DNA of 36,710 nucleotides from an uncultured Lachnospiraceae bacterium. GTDB lineage: Bacteria; Bacillota; Clostridia; Lachnospirales; Lachnospiraceae. Position 1 is the stretch's first letter. The number at the start of each line of letters is the position of its first letter. Both the position numbers and the translations under genes were made by a program. Shown in pieces: positions 27,087 through 35,607 of the stretch. The notes under the pieces were generated by a model. That model saw only the letters and a list, made by a program, of their open reading frames with translations, searched no databases and had not been told where the DNA came from. Where the stretch lies: assembly GCA_947063675.1 (NCBI GenBank), contig CAMSTM010000016.1:1-36710 (forward strand), written 5' to 3'.

Positions 27087-28508
27087 TTACTGCCCGCCGC
27101 TTTCCATGTTCCCCGTAGCTACCACGGCCACGGAAGTTCCCGCCACACTTTCAATCAGCACGTCCCCCACTTTTACGGGCGCGCATACGGCTCTCGCCTC
27201 GATTTCATCCATACATGCGCCGATTTTTTCCTTCGGAATCTCTGCTGCGGTTTTCACAGGAACCACCTTGCCGCTTCCTCCTTCCACCCGTATCATGGAA
27301 GTCACGGTGCGGACCGGAGCCGTCATTTCGCTTCTGGCGTATGCCTCGCCCTTTTTACAGGTGTTCCCCGTAATGTCAAGGCTGCCGTCCTCTTTCTTTT
27401 TCACCGTAATCAGACAGCCGACAGGGCAGCCGATGCAGATAATCTGACTGGACAAATCCCGCCCCTCGGGAAGGGTGCACTTTGTCTTTTCGGCAATCTT
27501 CGGCCGGATTGCCTCTCCCCAGTCCTTTTCGCCCTCCAAAATATACTCGGCGGCAAAGGCCCCGGCTTTTTCGGCTTCCAGAGAAACATTATCCACAAGG
27601 TCATGGACGTGAAGCACGTTTCCGCAGGCAAAAATCCCCCGCACCGTGGTTTCCAGCCGCCCGTTCACCACAGGCCCCTGAGTTGCCGCGTCCATCTGCG
27701 CCCCGGCGCTGCGGCTTAACTCGTTTTCGGGAATCAGGCCGCAGGACAAAAGAACCGTATCGCATTTTACGAACTCCTCCGTTCCCGGAATCGGCGTAAG
27801 ATTCTCGTCCACTCTGGCAACCGTCACGCCCTCCACTCTCTCTTTTCCGTGGATTTCCGTAACCGTATGGCTCAGTTTAAGAGGAATGCCGAAATCATCC
27901 AGGCACTGCACAATGTTCCGCTTAAGGCCGCCCGAATAAGGCATGATTTCCGCAACCATTTTCACTTTTGCGCCCTGCAGCGTCATACGTCTTGCCATAA
28001 TCAGGCCGATATCGCCGGAGCCTAACACTATGATTTCCTTTCCCGGCATTCTTCCCTCTATATTCACATACCGCTGGGCCGTCCCGGCTGAATAGATGCC
28101 CGCCGGCCGGAAGCCCGGTATATTCATGGCGCCCCTGGAACGCTCCCGGCAGCCCATGGCAAAGACCACCGCTTTTGCCTGTATCCGAAACATGCCCTGT
28201 TCCCTGTTCATGGCGGTCACCACGCAGGGCTCGCCTCCCTGTACGTCTACCACCATGGTATGAAGCAGCGACGGGATTTGCTGTTCCCTGACCATCTCCA
28301 CATAGCGGGCCGCATATTCCGGCCCCGTAAGCTCCTCCTTAAAGGTGTGGAGGCCGAAACCGTTGTGTATGCACTGGTTCAAAATACCGCCCAGCTCTTT
28401 GTCTCTTTCCAGAATCAGAATATCTCTGATTCCCTTTTCCCTGGCGGATAAGGCCGCCGCCATTCCGGCCGGGCCGCCGCCTATTACCACTAAATCCACA
28501 TTTTTCAT
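27087..28508 (-). CDS. FAD-dependent oxidoreductase fused to a C-terminal DUF1667 domain
   Basis: A 473-aa protein. Residues 1-345 or so form a two-dinucleotide-domain flavoprotein: the FAD motif VVIGGGPAGMAAALSA, the GCRERSRGAMNIPGFRPAG segment, the NAD(P) motif VLGSGDIGLIMARR, and the final FAD motif GIFACGNVLHVHDLVD. From about residue 355 it continues as a DUF1667 domain with a cysteine cluster (CIGCPVGCLI) and a fourth conserved cysteine (GNTCKKGEAYA). In many Clostridia these are two separate genes, with the oxidoreductase carrying a further C-terminal part that is absent here. The 4-base overlap with the GlpA-like gene and the proximity of glpK suggest a GlpB-like role, passing electrons from glycerol-3-phosphate oxidation. 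Confidence 0.87.
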   Translation of the reverse strand: MKNVDLVVIGGGPAGMAAALSAREKGIRDILILERDKELGGILNQCIHNGFGLHTFKEELTGPEYAARYVEMVREQQIPSLLHTMVVDVQGGEPCVVTAMNREQGMFRIQAKAVVFAMGCRERSRGAMNIPGFRPAGIYSAGTAQRYVNIEGRMPGKEIIVLGSGDIGLIMARRMTLQGAKVKMVAEIMPYSGGLKRNIVQCLDDFGIPLKLSHTVTEIHGKERVEGVTVARVDENLTPIPGTEEFVKCDTVLLSCGLIPENELSRSAGAQMDAATQGPVVNGRLETTVRGIFACGNVLHVHDLVDNVSLEAEKAGAFAAEYILEGEKDWGEAIRPKIAEKTKCTLPEGRDLSSQIICIGCPVGCLITVKKKEDGSLDITGNTCKKGEAYARSEMTAPVRTVTSMIRVEGGSGKVVPVKTAAEIPKEKIGACMDEIEARAVCAPVKVGDVLIESVAGTSVAVVATGNMESGGQ

Positions 28509-29995
28509 CCTCTGTCCTCCGATGGCAGAAAACTGCCGGCAGTTTCAAGCAGATACCAGGAATCCCCGCCTGCTTTCCTTATGGCGCCCTCATCAACGTT
28601 AAGCTCCCGGGCGAGAATTTCCACCACTTTGGGGTTGCAGAATCCTGACTGGCACCGTCCCATTCCGGCTCTTGTTCTTCTTTTAACGCCGTCTGTGGTC
28701 TTTGCCCCGAGGGGTCTTCTTATGGCCTCTAAAATTTCCCCCTCCGTCACCATCTCGCAGCGGCAGATAACGTTGCCGTAAGCAGGATTTTCTTTTATCA
28801 GTCTCTGCCTCTCCTCGTCCGAGGCTGATTCCATGCATGGAATCCCCTTTCGGGTGCTTACAAAGTCCTTCTTTTCCCGGGGCTTTAAAATTGCCCTTAC
28901 CATTTCCGCCACGTACTCGCCCACGGCGGGCGCGCAGGAAAGTCCCGGCGATTCCATCCCGGCCACGTCGATAAAGCCCGGAGCGTCCGCCGCTTCCCCG
29001 ATAACGAAATCTTCCTCCATTGCCGGTGCAGTCCCTGCCGCATGCGGCGGAACCGTGACGTGGGCCCGCAGCCCTGCAAAGGAAGTAATCACTTCCCTTC
29101 CGGGAATATTTTTTACGCTGAGTGCCGCCTTTGCCCCCACTTGCTTCATGCCGTCCGCCGAAGTCTGCGTCCCTTCCTTATCGGGAATATCAAGCGCCGT
29201 CGGTCCGGTAAGAAGATTTCCGTGAACGGTGGGCGTTACAAGTATGCCCTTGCCAAGGGCTGTGGGGAGCTGGAATAAGGTATGGCTCACCAGATTTCCC
29301 ACATTTTTGTCGTAAAGAAGATACTCTCCCTTTCGGGGAACAATCTCCATTTTGGAATCGCTTACCATATTGTGGAGCTTATCCGCATAAACGCCGGCGG
29401 CGTTCACCACCACCTTCGTCTCGTACCCGCCGTTCCCTGTGCGGATAAGATATCCCTGCTCTTTTCTTTCAATGGCTTCCACTTCCTCGCCGAAACAAAA
29501 TTCAACGCCGTTTACCGCCGCGTTTTCCGCCAGCGCTATGGTCAGCCCGAAAGGACACACGATTCCGCCTGTGGGCGCGTAAAGCGCAGCCACCGCGTCG
29601 TCCCCCACATTCGGCTCCAGCGCAAGAAGTTCTTCCCGGTTTAAAATGGAAATTTCTTCCACCCCGTTCGCCTCTCCTCTTGCCTTCAGCTCCTCCAGCT
29701 TTCCAATGTCCTTTTCGTCAAAGCAAAGCACAATCGAACCGTTTTTCTTATAGGAAAAATCAAGTTCTCTGGAAAGCGCCTCCATCTTCCGGCTTCCCGC
29801 CAGATTGAGCCTGGCCTTTAAGGTTCCCGGAACGGCGTCGTAACCGGCATGCACAATTCCGCTGTTTGCCTTGGACGTTCCTTCACAGACGTCGGATGCT
29901 TTTTCAAGCACCGCAATTTTCATCTCCGTCCGGGCCAGTTCCCTTGCAACGGCGCACCCGCTGACGCCGGCCCCGATAATAATCACATCATACAT
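28505..29995 (-). CDS. GlpA-like FAD-dependent glycerol-3-phosphate dehydrogenase with BFD [2Fe-2S] domain
   Basis: A 496-aa flavoprotein of the DAO/GlpA family. The N-terminal FAD motif is VIIGAGVSGCAVARELA, followed by TSKANSGIVHAGYD, which is typical of anaerobic glycerol-3-phosphate dehydrogenases. At about residues 400-480 a BFD-type [2Fe-2S] domain carries four cysteines (ICRCEMV and GRCQSGFC). It presumably oxidises glycerol 3-phosphate to dihydroxyacetone phosphate and hands electrons to the DUF1667 fusion encoded next, with an ATGA-type overlap. No glpC is present, so the final acceptor is unclear. AGAGGT lies eight bases before the ATG. Confidence 0.9.
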   Translation of the reverse strand: MYDVIIIGAGVSGCAVARELARTEMKIAVLEKASDVCEGTSKANSGIVHAGYDAVPGTLKARLNLAGSRKMEALSRELDFSYKKNGSIVLCFDEKDIGKLEELKARGEANGVEEISILNREELLALEPNVGDDAVAALYAPTGGIVCPFGLTIALAENAAVNGVEFCFGEEVEAIERKEQGYLIRTGNGGYETKVVVNAAGVYADKLHNMVSDSKMEIVPRKGEYLLYDKNVGNLVSHTLFQLPTALGKGILVTPTVHGNLLTGPTALDIPDKEGTQTSADGMKQVGAKAALSVKNIPGREVITSFAGLRAHVTVPPHAAGTAPAMEEDFVIGEAADAPGFIDVAGMESPGLSCAPAVGEYVAEMVRAILKPREKKDFVSTRKGIPCMESASDEERQRLIKENPAYGNVICRCEMVTEGEILEAIRRPLGAKTTDGVKRRTRAGMGRCQSGFCNPKVVEILARELNVDEGAIRKAGGDSWYLLETAGSFLPSEDRG

Positions 29996-30021
29996 AGTTT
30001 TTTACCTCTGATTTTTTAAAA

Positions 30022-30058
30022 GGCCATACAAAATTGATAGCTTATTTTTTGTATGACC
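30022..30058 (-). terminator. Hairpin between map and the glycerol module
   Basis: GGTCATACAAAA and TTTTGTATGGCC on the minus strand form a 12-bp stem with one G-U pair and a 13-base loop, followed by TTTTAAAAAAT. It most likely terminates the transketolase-map transcript, but it sits just before the glpA-like start and could instead regulate that gene. Confidence 0.55.
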
Positions 30059-30093
30059 GCTTAATTTTTCTGAAAATAACAAGTATTCATTTG

Positions 30094-30966
30094 TTACCAT
30101 GTGAGAACCTCGTAACCGTCCTTTGTGACCGCTACGGTGATTTCCCACTGTGCCGAGGGCTTGCCGTCCGCTGTATAGACCGTCCACCCGTCGTTATCGT
30201 CCACATAAATTTCGCTGGTTCCCATATTCACCATGGGCTCAATGGTAAACACCATTCCCGGCACCATCAGCATTTCCGTGCCGGCGCTTGTCACATAGCT
30301 CACAAAGGGCTCCTCGTGAAATTCCAGTCCGATTCCATGGCCGCCGATGTCAACCACCACGCTGTAGCCGTTTTTCCTGGCATGGTCGTTCACCGCCTGC
30401 GCCATGTCGCCCAGGAAATTCCAGGGTTTCACCATGGACAGCCCCAGCTCCATGCACTCCTTTGTAACCTCCACAAGCTTCCGCTTTTCCCCGCTCACCT
30501 GACCGATGCAGTACATTCTGGAAGAGTCGGAATAGTAACCTTTATACAGGGTAGACACGTCCACATTGATAATATCCCCGTCCTTCAAAATTACGTCCTT
30601 TGACGGGATTCCGTGGCAGACCACCTCGTTTATGGAAGTACACACGCTTTTGGGAAAGCCCTCATAGTTAAGGGGAGCTGCAATTCCGCCCATCCTTGCG
30701 GTTACCTCCGTTACCACATCGTCAATCTGCTGGGTGCTGACGCCCGGCCCTATCATTTCTCCCACGGCGTCCAGAACGGCCATATTGATGACGCTGCTTT
30801 CCCTGATTCCCTGTATCTGCTTTTCTGTTTTCAGAATATTCCCCGGCGGTACGATATGCCCCTCCAGCTCATAACGATGAATCTTTTCGTCCATAGCCAT
30901 ATGGCAGGCTTTATATTTTCTGCCGCTGCCGCACCAACAGGAATCGTTTCTACCTAACTTTACCAT
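30094..30966 (-). CDS. map: Methionine aminopeptidase type I with N-terminal SEC-C zinc motif
   Basis: Removes the initiator methionine from new proteins. The first 25 residues hold a SEC-C zinc motif (GRNDSCWCGSGRKYKACH), probably for ribosome or protein contact. The pita-bread catalytic domain follows with all five metal ligands in context: INVDVSTLYKGYYSDSSRMY (two Asp), GHGIGLEFHEEP (His), FTIEPMVN (Glu) and QWEITVAV (Glu). The length of 290 aa fits the SEC-C-bearing form, which many Clostridia carry beside a shorter copy in the ribosomal-protein cluster. It follows rpe by 28 bases. Confidence 0.96.
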   Translation of the reverse strand: MVKLGRNDSCWCGSGRKYKACHMAMDEKIHRYELEGHIVPPGNILKTEKQIQGIRESSVINMAVLDAVGEMIGPGVSTQQIDDVVTEVTARMGGIAAPLNYEGFPKSVCTSINEVVCHGIPSKDVILKDGDIINVDVSTLYKGYYSDSSRMYCIGQVSGEKRKLVEVTKECMELGLSMVKPWNFLGDMAQAVNDHARKNGYSVVVDIGGHGIGLEFHEEPFVSYVTSAGTEMLMVPGMVFTIEPMVNMGTSEIYVDDNDGWTVYTADGKPSAQWEITVAVTKDGYEVLTW

Positions 30967-30994
30967 CTCTTTATGTCTTCTTTACCAAGTCTTT

Positions 30995-31684
30995 TTATTC
31001 AAGTCTTTCTTTATGAAGCGCTTCCTTTTCCCGGAAAGCTTTCATAAACTGCGAAATATTGTCGCTGATGCTGCGCTTTTTAAATACCGCAGACCCGGCC
31101 ACGCACACGTCCGCGCCGGCTTCAATGACGTCCCGCACATTTTTCTTGCCCAGTCCGCCGTCCACCTCGATTTTGACAGGCAGTCCCTTTTCGTCTAAAA
31201 AGCTCCGAAGCTGTCTGATTCTGTCATAGGCTTCCGGCATAAAAGGCTGGCCCCCAAAGCCCGGCTCCACGCTCATAATAAGAACCATTTCCACCTCGGA
31301 AAGGTAGGGATATACCGCTTCCACCGGCGTTGCGGGTTTAATGGAAATACCGGCCTTAAGCCCCGCCTTATGGATATTTTCTATCACCTTATGGGCGTCC
31401 TCTACGGCCTCTAAATGGAAAGTAACGCCGTCCGCCCCGCAGGCTGCAAATTCCTCAATATACCTCCCCGGGTCCGCTATCATAAGGTGCACGTCAAAAA
31501 ACTGTCGGCTGGTTTTTCTGATGGATGTGATAAGGGGCATCCCGAAAGAAATGCTGGGCACAAAAATACCGTCCATCACATCAATATGAAGATATTCCGC
31601 CCCCGCTTCTTCCGTTTCCCTGATTTGCTGTCCCAGTATGTTAAAGTCTGCCGCAAGAAGAGACGGCGCCAAAATATATCTCAT
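30995..31684 (-). CDS. rpe: Ribulose-phosphate 3-epimerase
   Basis: Interconverts ribulose 5-phosphate and xylulose 5-phosphate. The 229-aa TIM barrel shows LAPSLLAADF, the metal/catalytic HIDVMDGIFVPSISFG, VEPGFGGQPFM, the second catalytic Asp in KIEVDGGLG, and the phosphate loop VAGSAVF. It follows the transketolase C-terminal subunit by 15 bases, so one transcript supplies both non-oxidative pentose-phosphate enzymes. Confidence 0.98.
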   Translation of the reverse strand: MRYILAPSLLAADFNILGQQIRETEEAGAEYLHIDVMDGIFVPSISFGMPLITSIRKTSRQFFDVHLMIADPGRYIEEFAACGADGVTFHLEAVEDAHKVIENIHKAGLKAGISIKPATPVEAVYPYLSEVEMVLIMSVEPGFGGQPFMPEAYDRIRQLRSFLDEKGLPVKIEVDGGLGKKNVRDVIEAGADVCVAGSAVFKKRSISDNISQFMKAFREKEALHKERLE

Positions 31685-31699
31685 GTCATCTCCAACTTT

Positions 31700-32656
31700 C
31701 TATTTCAGAAAATCTTTAATCTGCTCGTAAATACCCTTGCCGTCCAATTTATATTTCTCAACCAGAGCCGCCGCGGAACCGGACTCTCCAAACACGTCCT
31801 GCATTCCGATTTTCATAACGGGAACCGGATAAGACTTACAGAGGGCGTCGCACACCGCGCTGCCCAGTCCGCCGATTACGGAATGTTCCTCCGCCGTCAC
31901 CACTTTCCCGGTTTTTCTTGCGGAGTTTACAATAATCTCCTCGTCAAGGGGCTTGATGGTACAGATGTTAATCACCTCGGCGCTGATGCCCTCCTGCGAA
32001 AGCATTTCCGCCGCTTCAAGGGCGCTGCCCACACAGATGCCTGTGGCTGCAATGGTGACGTCCTCTCCCTCCCGGACCACCGTTCCCTTCCCTATTTCAA
32101 ATTTGTAATCCGGCCTGTCGTTAATCACAGGACAGGCAGCCCGCCCGAACCGCATGTAAACAGGGCCTTCATAGGCTGCAGCCGCTTTCACCGCCGCTTT
32201 TGCCTCCACGTCGTCTGCCGGACACATTACCACCATGCCCGGAATCGTTCTCATAAGGGCAATGTCCTCGTTGCACTGGTGGGACGCGCCGTCTTCTCCT
32301 ACGGTGATTCCCGCATGGGTGGCGCCGATTTTTACATTCAAATGGGGATATCCCACGGAATTTCTCACCTGCTCAAAAGCCCGGCCCGCCGCAAACATGG
32401 CAAAGCTGCTGACAAAAGGAATCTTGCCTGTGGTTGCAAGCCCGGCTGCAATTCCCACCATATTGCATTCCGCAATGCCGCAGTCAATGTGCCGCTCAGG
32501 ATACGCTTTTTTGAATACGCCCGTCTTGGTGGCCGCCGCCAAATCCGCGTCCAGCACCACCACGTCGGGATTTTCGGCTCCCAGCTCAAGCAGCGCGTTT
32601 CCGTAGCTTTCTCTGGTTGCAATCTTCTTAACTTCTTTTTTATTTACATCCGCCAT
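31700..32656 (-). CDS. Transketolase, C-terminal subunit
   Basis: Second half of a split transketolase (318 aa), with the pyrimidine-binding and C-terminal domains. Motifs seen are VVLDADLAAATKTGVF, CGIAECNMVGIAAGLA (the catalytic glutamate region), THAGITVGEDGASHQ and VVTAEEHSVIGGLGSAV. The start overlaps the stop of the N-terminal subunit by one base (TAATG), indicating coupled translation and a 1:1 complex. Split transketolases are common in Clostridia. Confidence 0.96.
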   Translation of the reverse strand: MADVNKKEVKKIATRESYGNALLELGAENPDVVVLDADLAAATKTGVFKKAYPERHIDCGIAECNMVGIAAGLATTGKIPFVSSFAMFAAGRAFEQVRNSVGYPHLNVKIGATHAGITVGEDGASHQCNEDIALMRTIPGMVVMCPADDVEAKAAVKAAAAYEGPVYMRFGRAACPVINDRPDYKFEIGKGTVVREGEDVTIAATGICVGSALEAAEMLSQEGISAEVINICTIKPLDEEIIVNSARKTGKVVTAEEHSVIGGLGSAVCDALCKSYPVPVMKIGMQDVFGESGSAAALVEKYKLDGKGIYEQIKDFLK

Positions 32657-33501
32657 TACGCTTCTCCTTCCTTCGCCAGTTCTTCGCCAATCTTCTCAAG
32701 GTCCGCCATTGCCACCGCGTACTGCTCGTCGCCGGGCGCCTTGCCGTGCCAGTCAACGCTTCCCTCCATGAAAGAAACCCCTTTGCCCTTTAAGCTGTGG
32801 GCGATAATTGCCGTGGGCATCCCTTTTGTCTCCCTTGCTTCCTTAAAAGCTGCCCGGATTGCGTCAAAATCATGGGCGTCCACATTTATCACATGAAAAT
32901 TAAAAGCTTCAAATTTTTTATCTATCGGATAAGGGGAGCAGACCTCCGCCACAGGCCCGTCTATCTGCAGCCCGTTATTATCCACAATCACTACCAGATT
33001 ATCCAGCTTGCGGTGTCCCGCAAACATGGAAGCCTCCCAGACCTGTCCTTCTTCTAACTCGCCGTCGCCTAAAAGCGTATAAACTCGGAAATCCTTTCCG
33101 TCCATCTTAGCGGAAAGCGCCATGCCTACCGCCGCGGAAATCCCCTGTCCCAGAGAACCGCTGGACATATCCACGCCGGGAACATGCTGCAGGCAGGGAT
33201 GTCCCTGAAGATAAGAGCCCAGCTTACGCAGCGTTGTCAAATCCTCCACCGGGAAAAATCCTCTGTGCGCCAAAGCGGAATAAAGCCCCGGAGCCGTGTG
33301 TCCCTTGGACAGCACAAAACGGTCTCTGCTTTCCATTTTGGGATTTTTCGGGTCAACATTCATCTCTTCAAAATAGAGATATGTATAAATGTCAGCCGCA
33401 GATAATGAACCGCCCGGATGTCCCGCTTTTGCGCTGTGGACTGCCGTAACGATACCCTTGCGCACTTCATTTGCCGTTTTTTTCAGTTCCAGATTATTCA
33501 T
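32656..33501 (-). CDS. Transketolase, N-terminal subunit
   Basis: First half of the split transketolase (281 aa), which binds the thiamine diphosphate phosphate via Mg2+. Evidence is AGHPGGSLSAADIYTYLYF, LSKGHTAPGLYSAL, and the ThDP motif GDGELEEGQVWEAS ending in VIVDNNGLQIDG. The start at 33501 (MNNLELKK) is preferred because GGAGG lies just upstream; the track start at 33555 would overlap the promoter region. It leads the tkt-tkt-rpe-map transcript. Confidence 0.96.
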   Translation of the reverse strand: MNNLELKKTANEVRKGIVTAVHSAKAGHPGGSLSAADIYTYLYFEEMNVDPKNPKMESRDRFVLSKGHTAPGLYSALAHRGFFPVEDLTTLRKLGSYLQGHPCLQHVPGVDMSSGSLGQGISAAVGMALSAKMDGKDFRVYTLLGDGELEEGQVWEASMFAGHRKLDNLVVIVDNNGLQIDGPVAEVCSPYPIDKKFEAFNFHVINVDAHDFDAIRAAFKEARETKGMPTAIIAHSLKGKGVSFMEGSVDWHGKAPGDEQYAVAMADLEKIGEELAKEGEA

Positions 33502-33545
33502 GCTTTCCTCCATTTCCGTCAACCGCGTTTTTGTAAACAAGTAAT

Positions 33546-33574
33546 ATTTTATCACAACTGCTTCATATAATCAA
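33546..33574 (-). promoter_or_regulatory. Sigma-A promoter of the transketolase-rpe-map operon
   Basis: TTGATT (33569-33574) and TAAAAT (33546-33551) are separated by 17 bases on the minus strand, 45 bases upstream of the transketolase start. It lies in the divergent interval shared with the DUF885 gene. Confidence 0.7.
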
Positions 33575-33600
33575 ACGAATAGTCAGACGAGGTGACAACT

Positions 33601-35565
33601 TTGCCCTCCGAAAAAAAATTTACCCGAAAACAGAAAATATTATGCCTGGCCGTACTGATTTTGTCCGGCCTGTTTCTTCTATATTATTATCTTTTCAGCG
33701 ACAGCCGTAAATTCACGGTTCTCACCAGAGAACTGTTTTATTCCGAGCTTTCGGAAAACACCCTAAGCCTCCACTATACGCTGGCTTATCCCGAAAAATG
33801 GGGCTTTACCGGAGAAGCCGTACTTTCCTCCTATGAAACGGATAACACCGGCGGGGACGGAGACGGAACGGGAGCGGACACGCCGGACGAAAATCTGTCC
33901 CCGGCTGATGAAAACAGCGATTATGCGGATATTGCCGAAACCTTAAACCGCCTTTCCAAAATTTCCCGAAGCCGGCTAAACGACAGCGATGCCTACACCT
34001 ATGATTTGCTGGAACGCTATCTGACCCTCCGCCTTAAAGGGGCGTCATACCCTTACTACAGCGAGCCCCTCGCGCCCTCCTCGGGAATGCAGTCCGGCCT
34101 GCCCGTTCTCCTTGCCGACTATACCTTCCGCTCCGAAAAGGACGTGACGGACTACCTGCACCTGTTAGACCAGACGGATACTTACTTTGAGGGACTCATT
34201 CAATATGAAAGGGAAAAATCCGCAAACGGGCTTTTCATGTCTGAGACTTCCGCCGAAAAAATCATAAAGCAATGCGTGGATATCATGGACAAAAAAGCGC
34301 TTTCCTCCGGCACCCATTTCCTCCACGACACCTTTAAAGAACGGCTGGATTTGCTTGCCCAAAACGGCGCCATCACAGATATTCAGAAAGAGCACTGGAT
34401 TTCCGAAAACGACCGGCTTTTAACCACCGTTGTCGCTCCGGCTTACGAGGACGTGGCGGACGCCTTTACGGTTCTTTCGGGAACCGGCGTCAATACCATG
34501 GGGCTTAGCTATTTCCCCGACGGCCGCGCTTATTACGAATATCTGCTCGCCTCCACTACCGGTTCTTCCCGGAGCATTCCCGAAATCAAGGCTATGCTCT
34601 GGAACGATTTTCAGCAGAATATTGTTGCGCTGGTGAACCTGTACAATTCATGCCCGGAGCTTACGTCTGTAAGCGGCAGCTCCCGCGATACCTTCCCCCT
34701 TTCTTCACCGGAAGAAATGCTGGAGGATTTACGAAACCGGATTACGGATGATTTCCCGGATTTTCCGTCAGCCGAAAAAAACGGCGAATCAAAGTCCTCC
34801 CTTTTTCCCTCTGTCAGGAAAGCATCCGGCCAGGCCGACTCAACTTTAATTACAAACCGGGAGGCTTTCGTACCCGGTTACACTGTTAAAAGCGTATCTC
34901 CTTCCATGGAAAACTATACCAGCCCCGCTTACTACCTCACGCCGCCCATTGACGATATGACCAACAACGTTATTTATATTAACCACAAAAACTCCCCCGA
35001 CGCCCTTACCCTTTATACCACACTGGCCCACGAGGGCTACCCGGGGCATCTTTACCAGACGGTTTACAGCCAGATATATATGAACGGCCAGAACGTTTCC
35101 CCTATCCGCTATCTGCTCCATTACGGCGGGTACGTGGAGGGCTGGGCCCTTTATGTGGAAAATCTCTCCTATGTTTATGCCGGTCAGCTTCTGGGAAAAG
35201 ACCGACCTCTGGAAGCTCTGTGGTACGAAGCCTGCCGGCTCGACAGGAATCTTCAGTTATGCCTTTATTCTCTGCTGGATATCGCCATTCATTATGAAGG
35301 GGCGACGCCGAAACAGGTTCGGGCAATCCTTGGCAAAATGGGGATTACAAACGCGGAAACCGCATCCTCCATCTATCAGTATATCGTGGAGGAGCCTGTG
35401 AATTATCCGAAGTATTATCTTGGTTTTCTGGAATTTCTCAGCTTAAGGGACGCGGCGCGCCAATTATGGGGAGAGGAATTTACCCTGCGGCGTTTCCATC
35501 AGTTTGTGCTGGAAAACGGTCCGTCTGATTTTCAGGGGTTGCGGGAGAGGCTGGGGGTATCATAA
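33601..35565 (+). CDS. DUF885-family peptidase-like membrane protein
   Basis: A 654-aa protein with one N-terminal membrane segment (residues 15-32, ILCLAVLILSGLFLLYYYLF) and no lipobox cysteine, so it is probably membrane-anchored with the bulk outside. A Gly/Asp-rich stretch near residues 80-105 (NTGGDGDGTGADTPDE) looks like a linker or inserted loop. The DUF885 domain fills the rest, with its HEGYPGH motif (TLAHEGYPGHLYQTVY), a variant zinc-peptidase signature, followed by EGWALYVENL, which supplies a glutamate. Peptidase activity is inferred from these motifs. The TTG start at 33601 is chosen because GAGGTGA lies six bases before it; the GTG at 33592 is inside that site. Confidence 0.87.
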   Translation: MPSEKKFTRKQKILCLAVLILSGLFLLYYYLFSDSRKFTVLTRELFYSELSENTLSLHYTLAYPEKWGFTGEAVLSSYETDNTGGDGDGTGADTPDENLSPADENSDYADIAETLNRLSKISRSRLNDSDAYTYDLLERYLTLRLKGASYPYYSEPLAPSSGMQSGLPVLLADYTFRSEKDVTDYLHLLDQTDTYFEGLIQYEREKSANGLFMSETSAEKIIKQCVDIMDKKALSSGTHFLHDTFKERLDLLAQNGAITDIQKEHWISENDRLLTTVVAPAYEDVADAFTVLSGTGVNTMGLSYFPDGRAYYEYLLASTTGSSRSIPEIKAMLWNDFQQNIVALVNLYNSCPELTSVSGSSRDTFPLSSPEEMLEDLRNRITDDFPDFPSAEKNGESKSSLFPSVRKASGQADSTLITNREAFVPGYTVKSVSPSMENYTSPAYYLTPPIDDMTNNVIYINHKNSPDALTLYTTLAHEGYPGHLYQTVYSQIYMNGQNVSPIRYLLHYGGYVEGWALYVENLSYVYAGQLLGKDRPLEALWYEACRLDRNLQLCLYSLLDIAIHYEGATPKQVRAILGKMGITNAETASSIYQYIVEEPVNYPKYYLGFLEFLSLRDAARQLWGEEFTLRRFHQFVLENGPSDFQGLRERLGVS

Positions 35566-35567
35566 AC

Positions 35568-35604
35568 ATATGGCAGGCGGCAGTCCATTTGCCGCTTGCC
35601 ATAT
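35568..35604. terminator. Terminator hairpin between the convergent DUF885 and Mrr-like genes
   Basis: ATATGGCAGGCGGCA and TGCCGCTTGCCATAT pair over 15 positions with one mismatch and a 7-base loop. T-runs on both sides are short, so termination efficiency is uncertain. Confidence 0.7.
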
Positions 35605-35607
35605 CTG

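Noticed and set aside
30002-30187. 61-aa minus-strand ORF overlapping the 3' end of map
   Set aside because: It lies in another frame of the map gene and its terminator and has no ribosome site; it is a shadow.
31415-32896. 493-aa plus-strand ORF opposite rpe and transketolase
   Set aside because: It spans three well-supported minus-strand genes and has biased His/Arg-rich composition typical of an antisense shadow.
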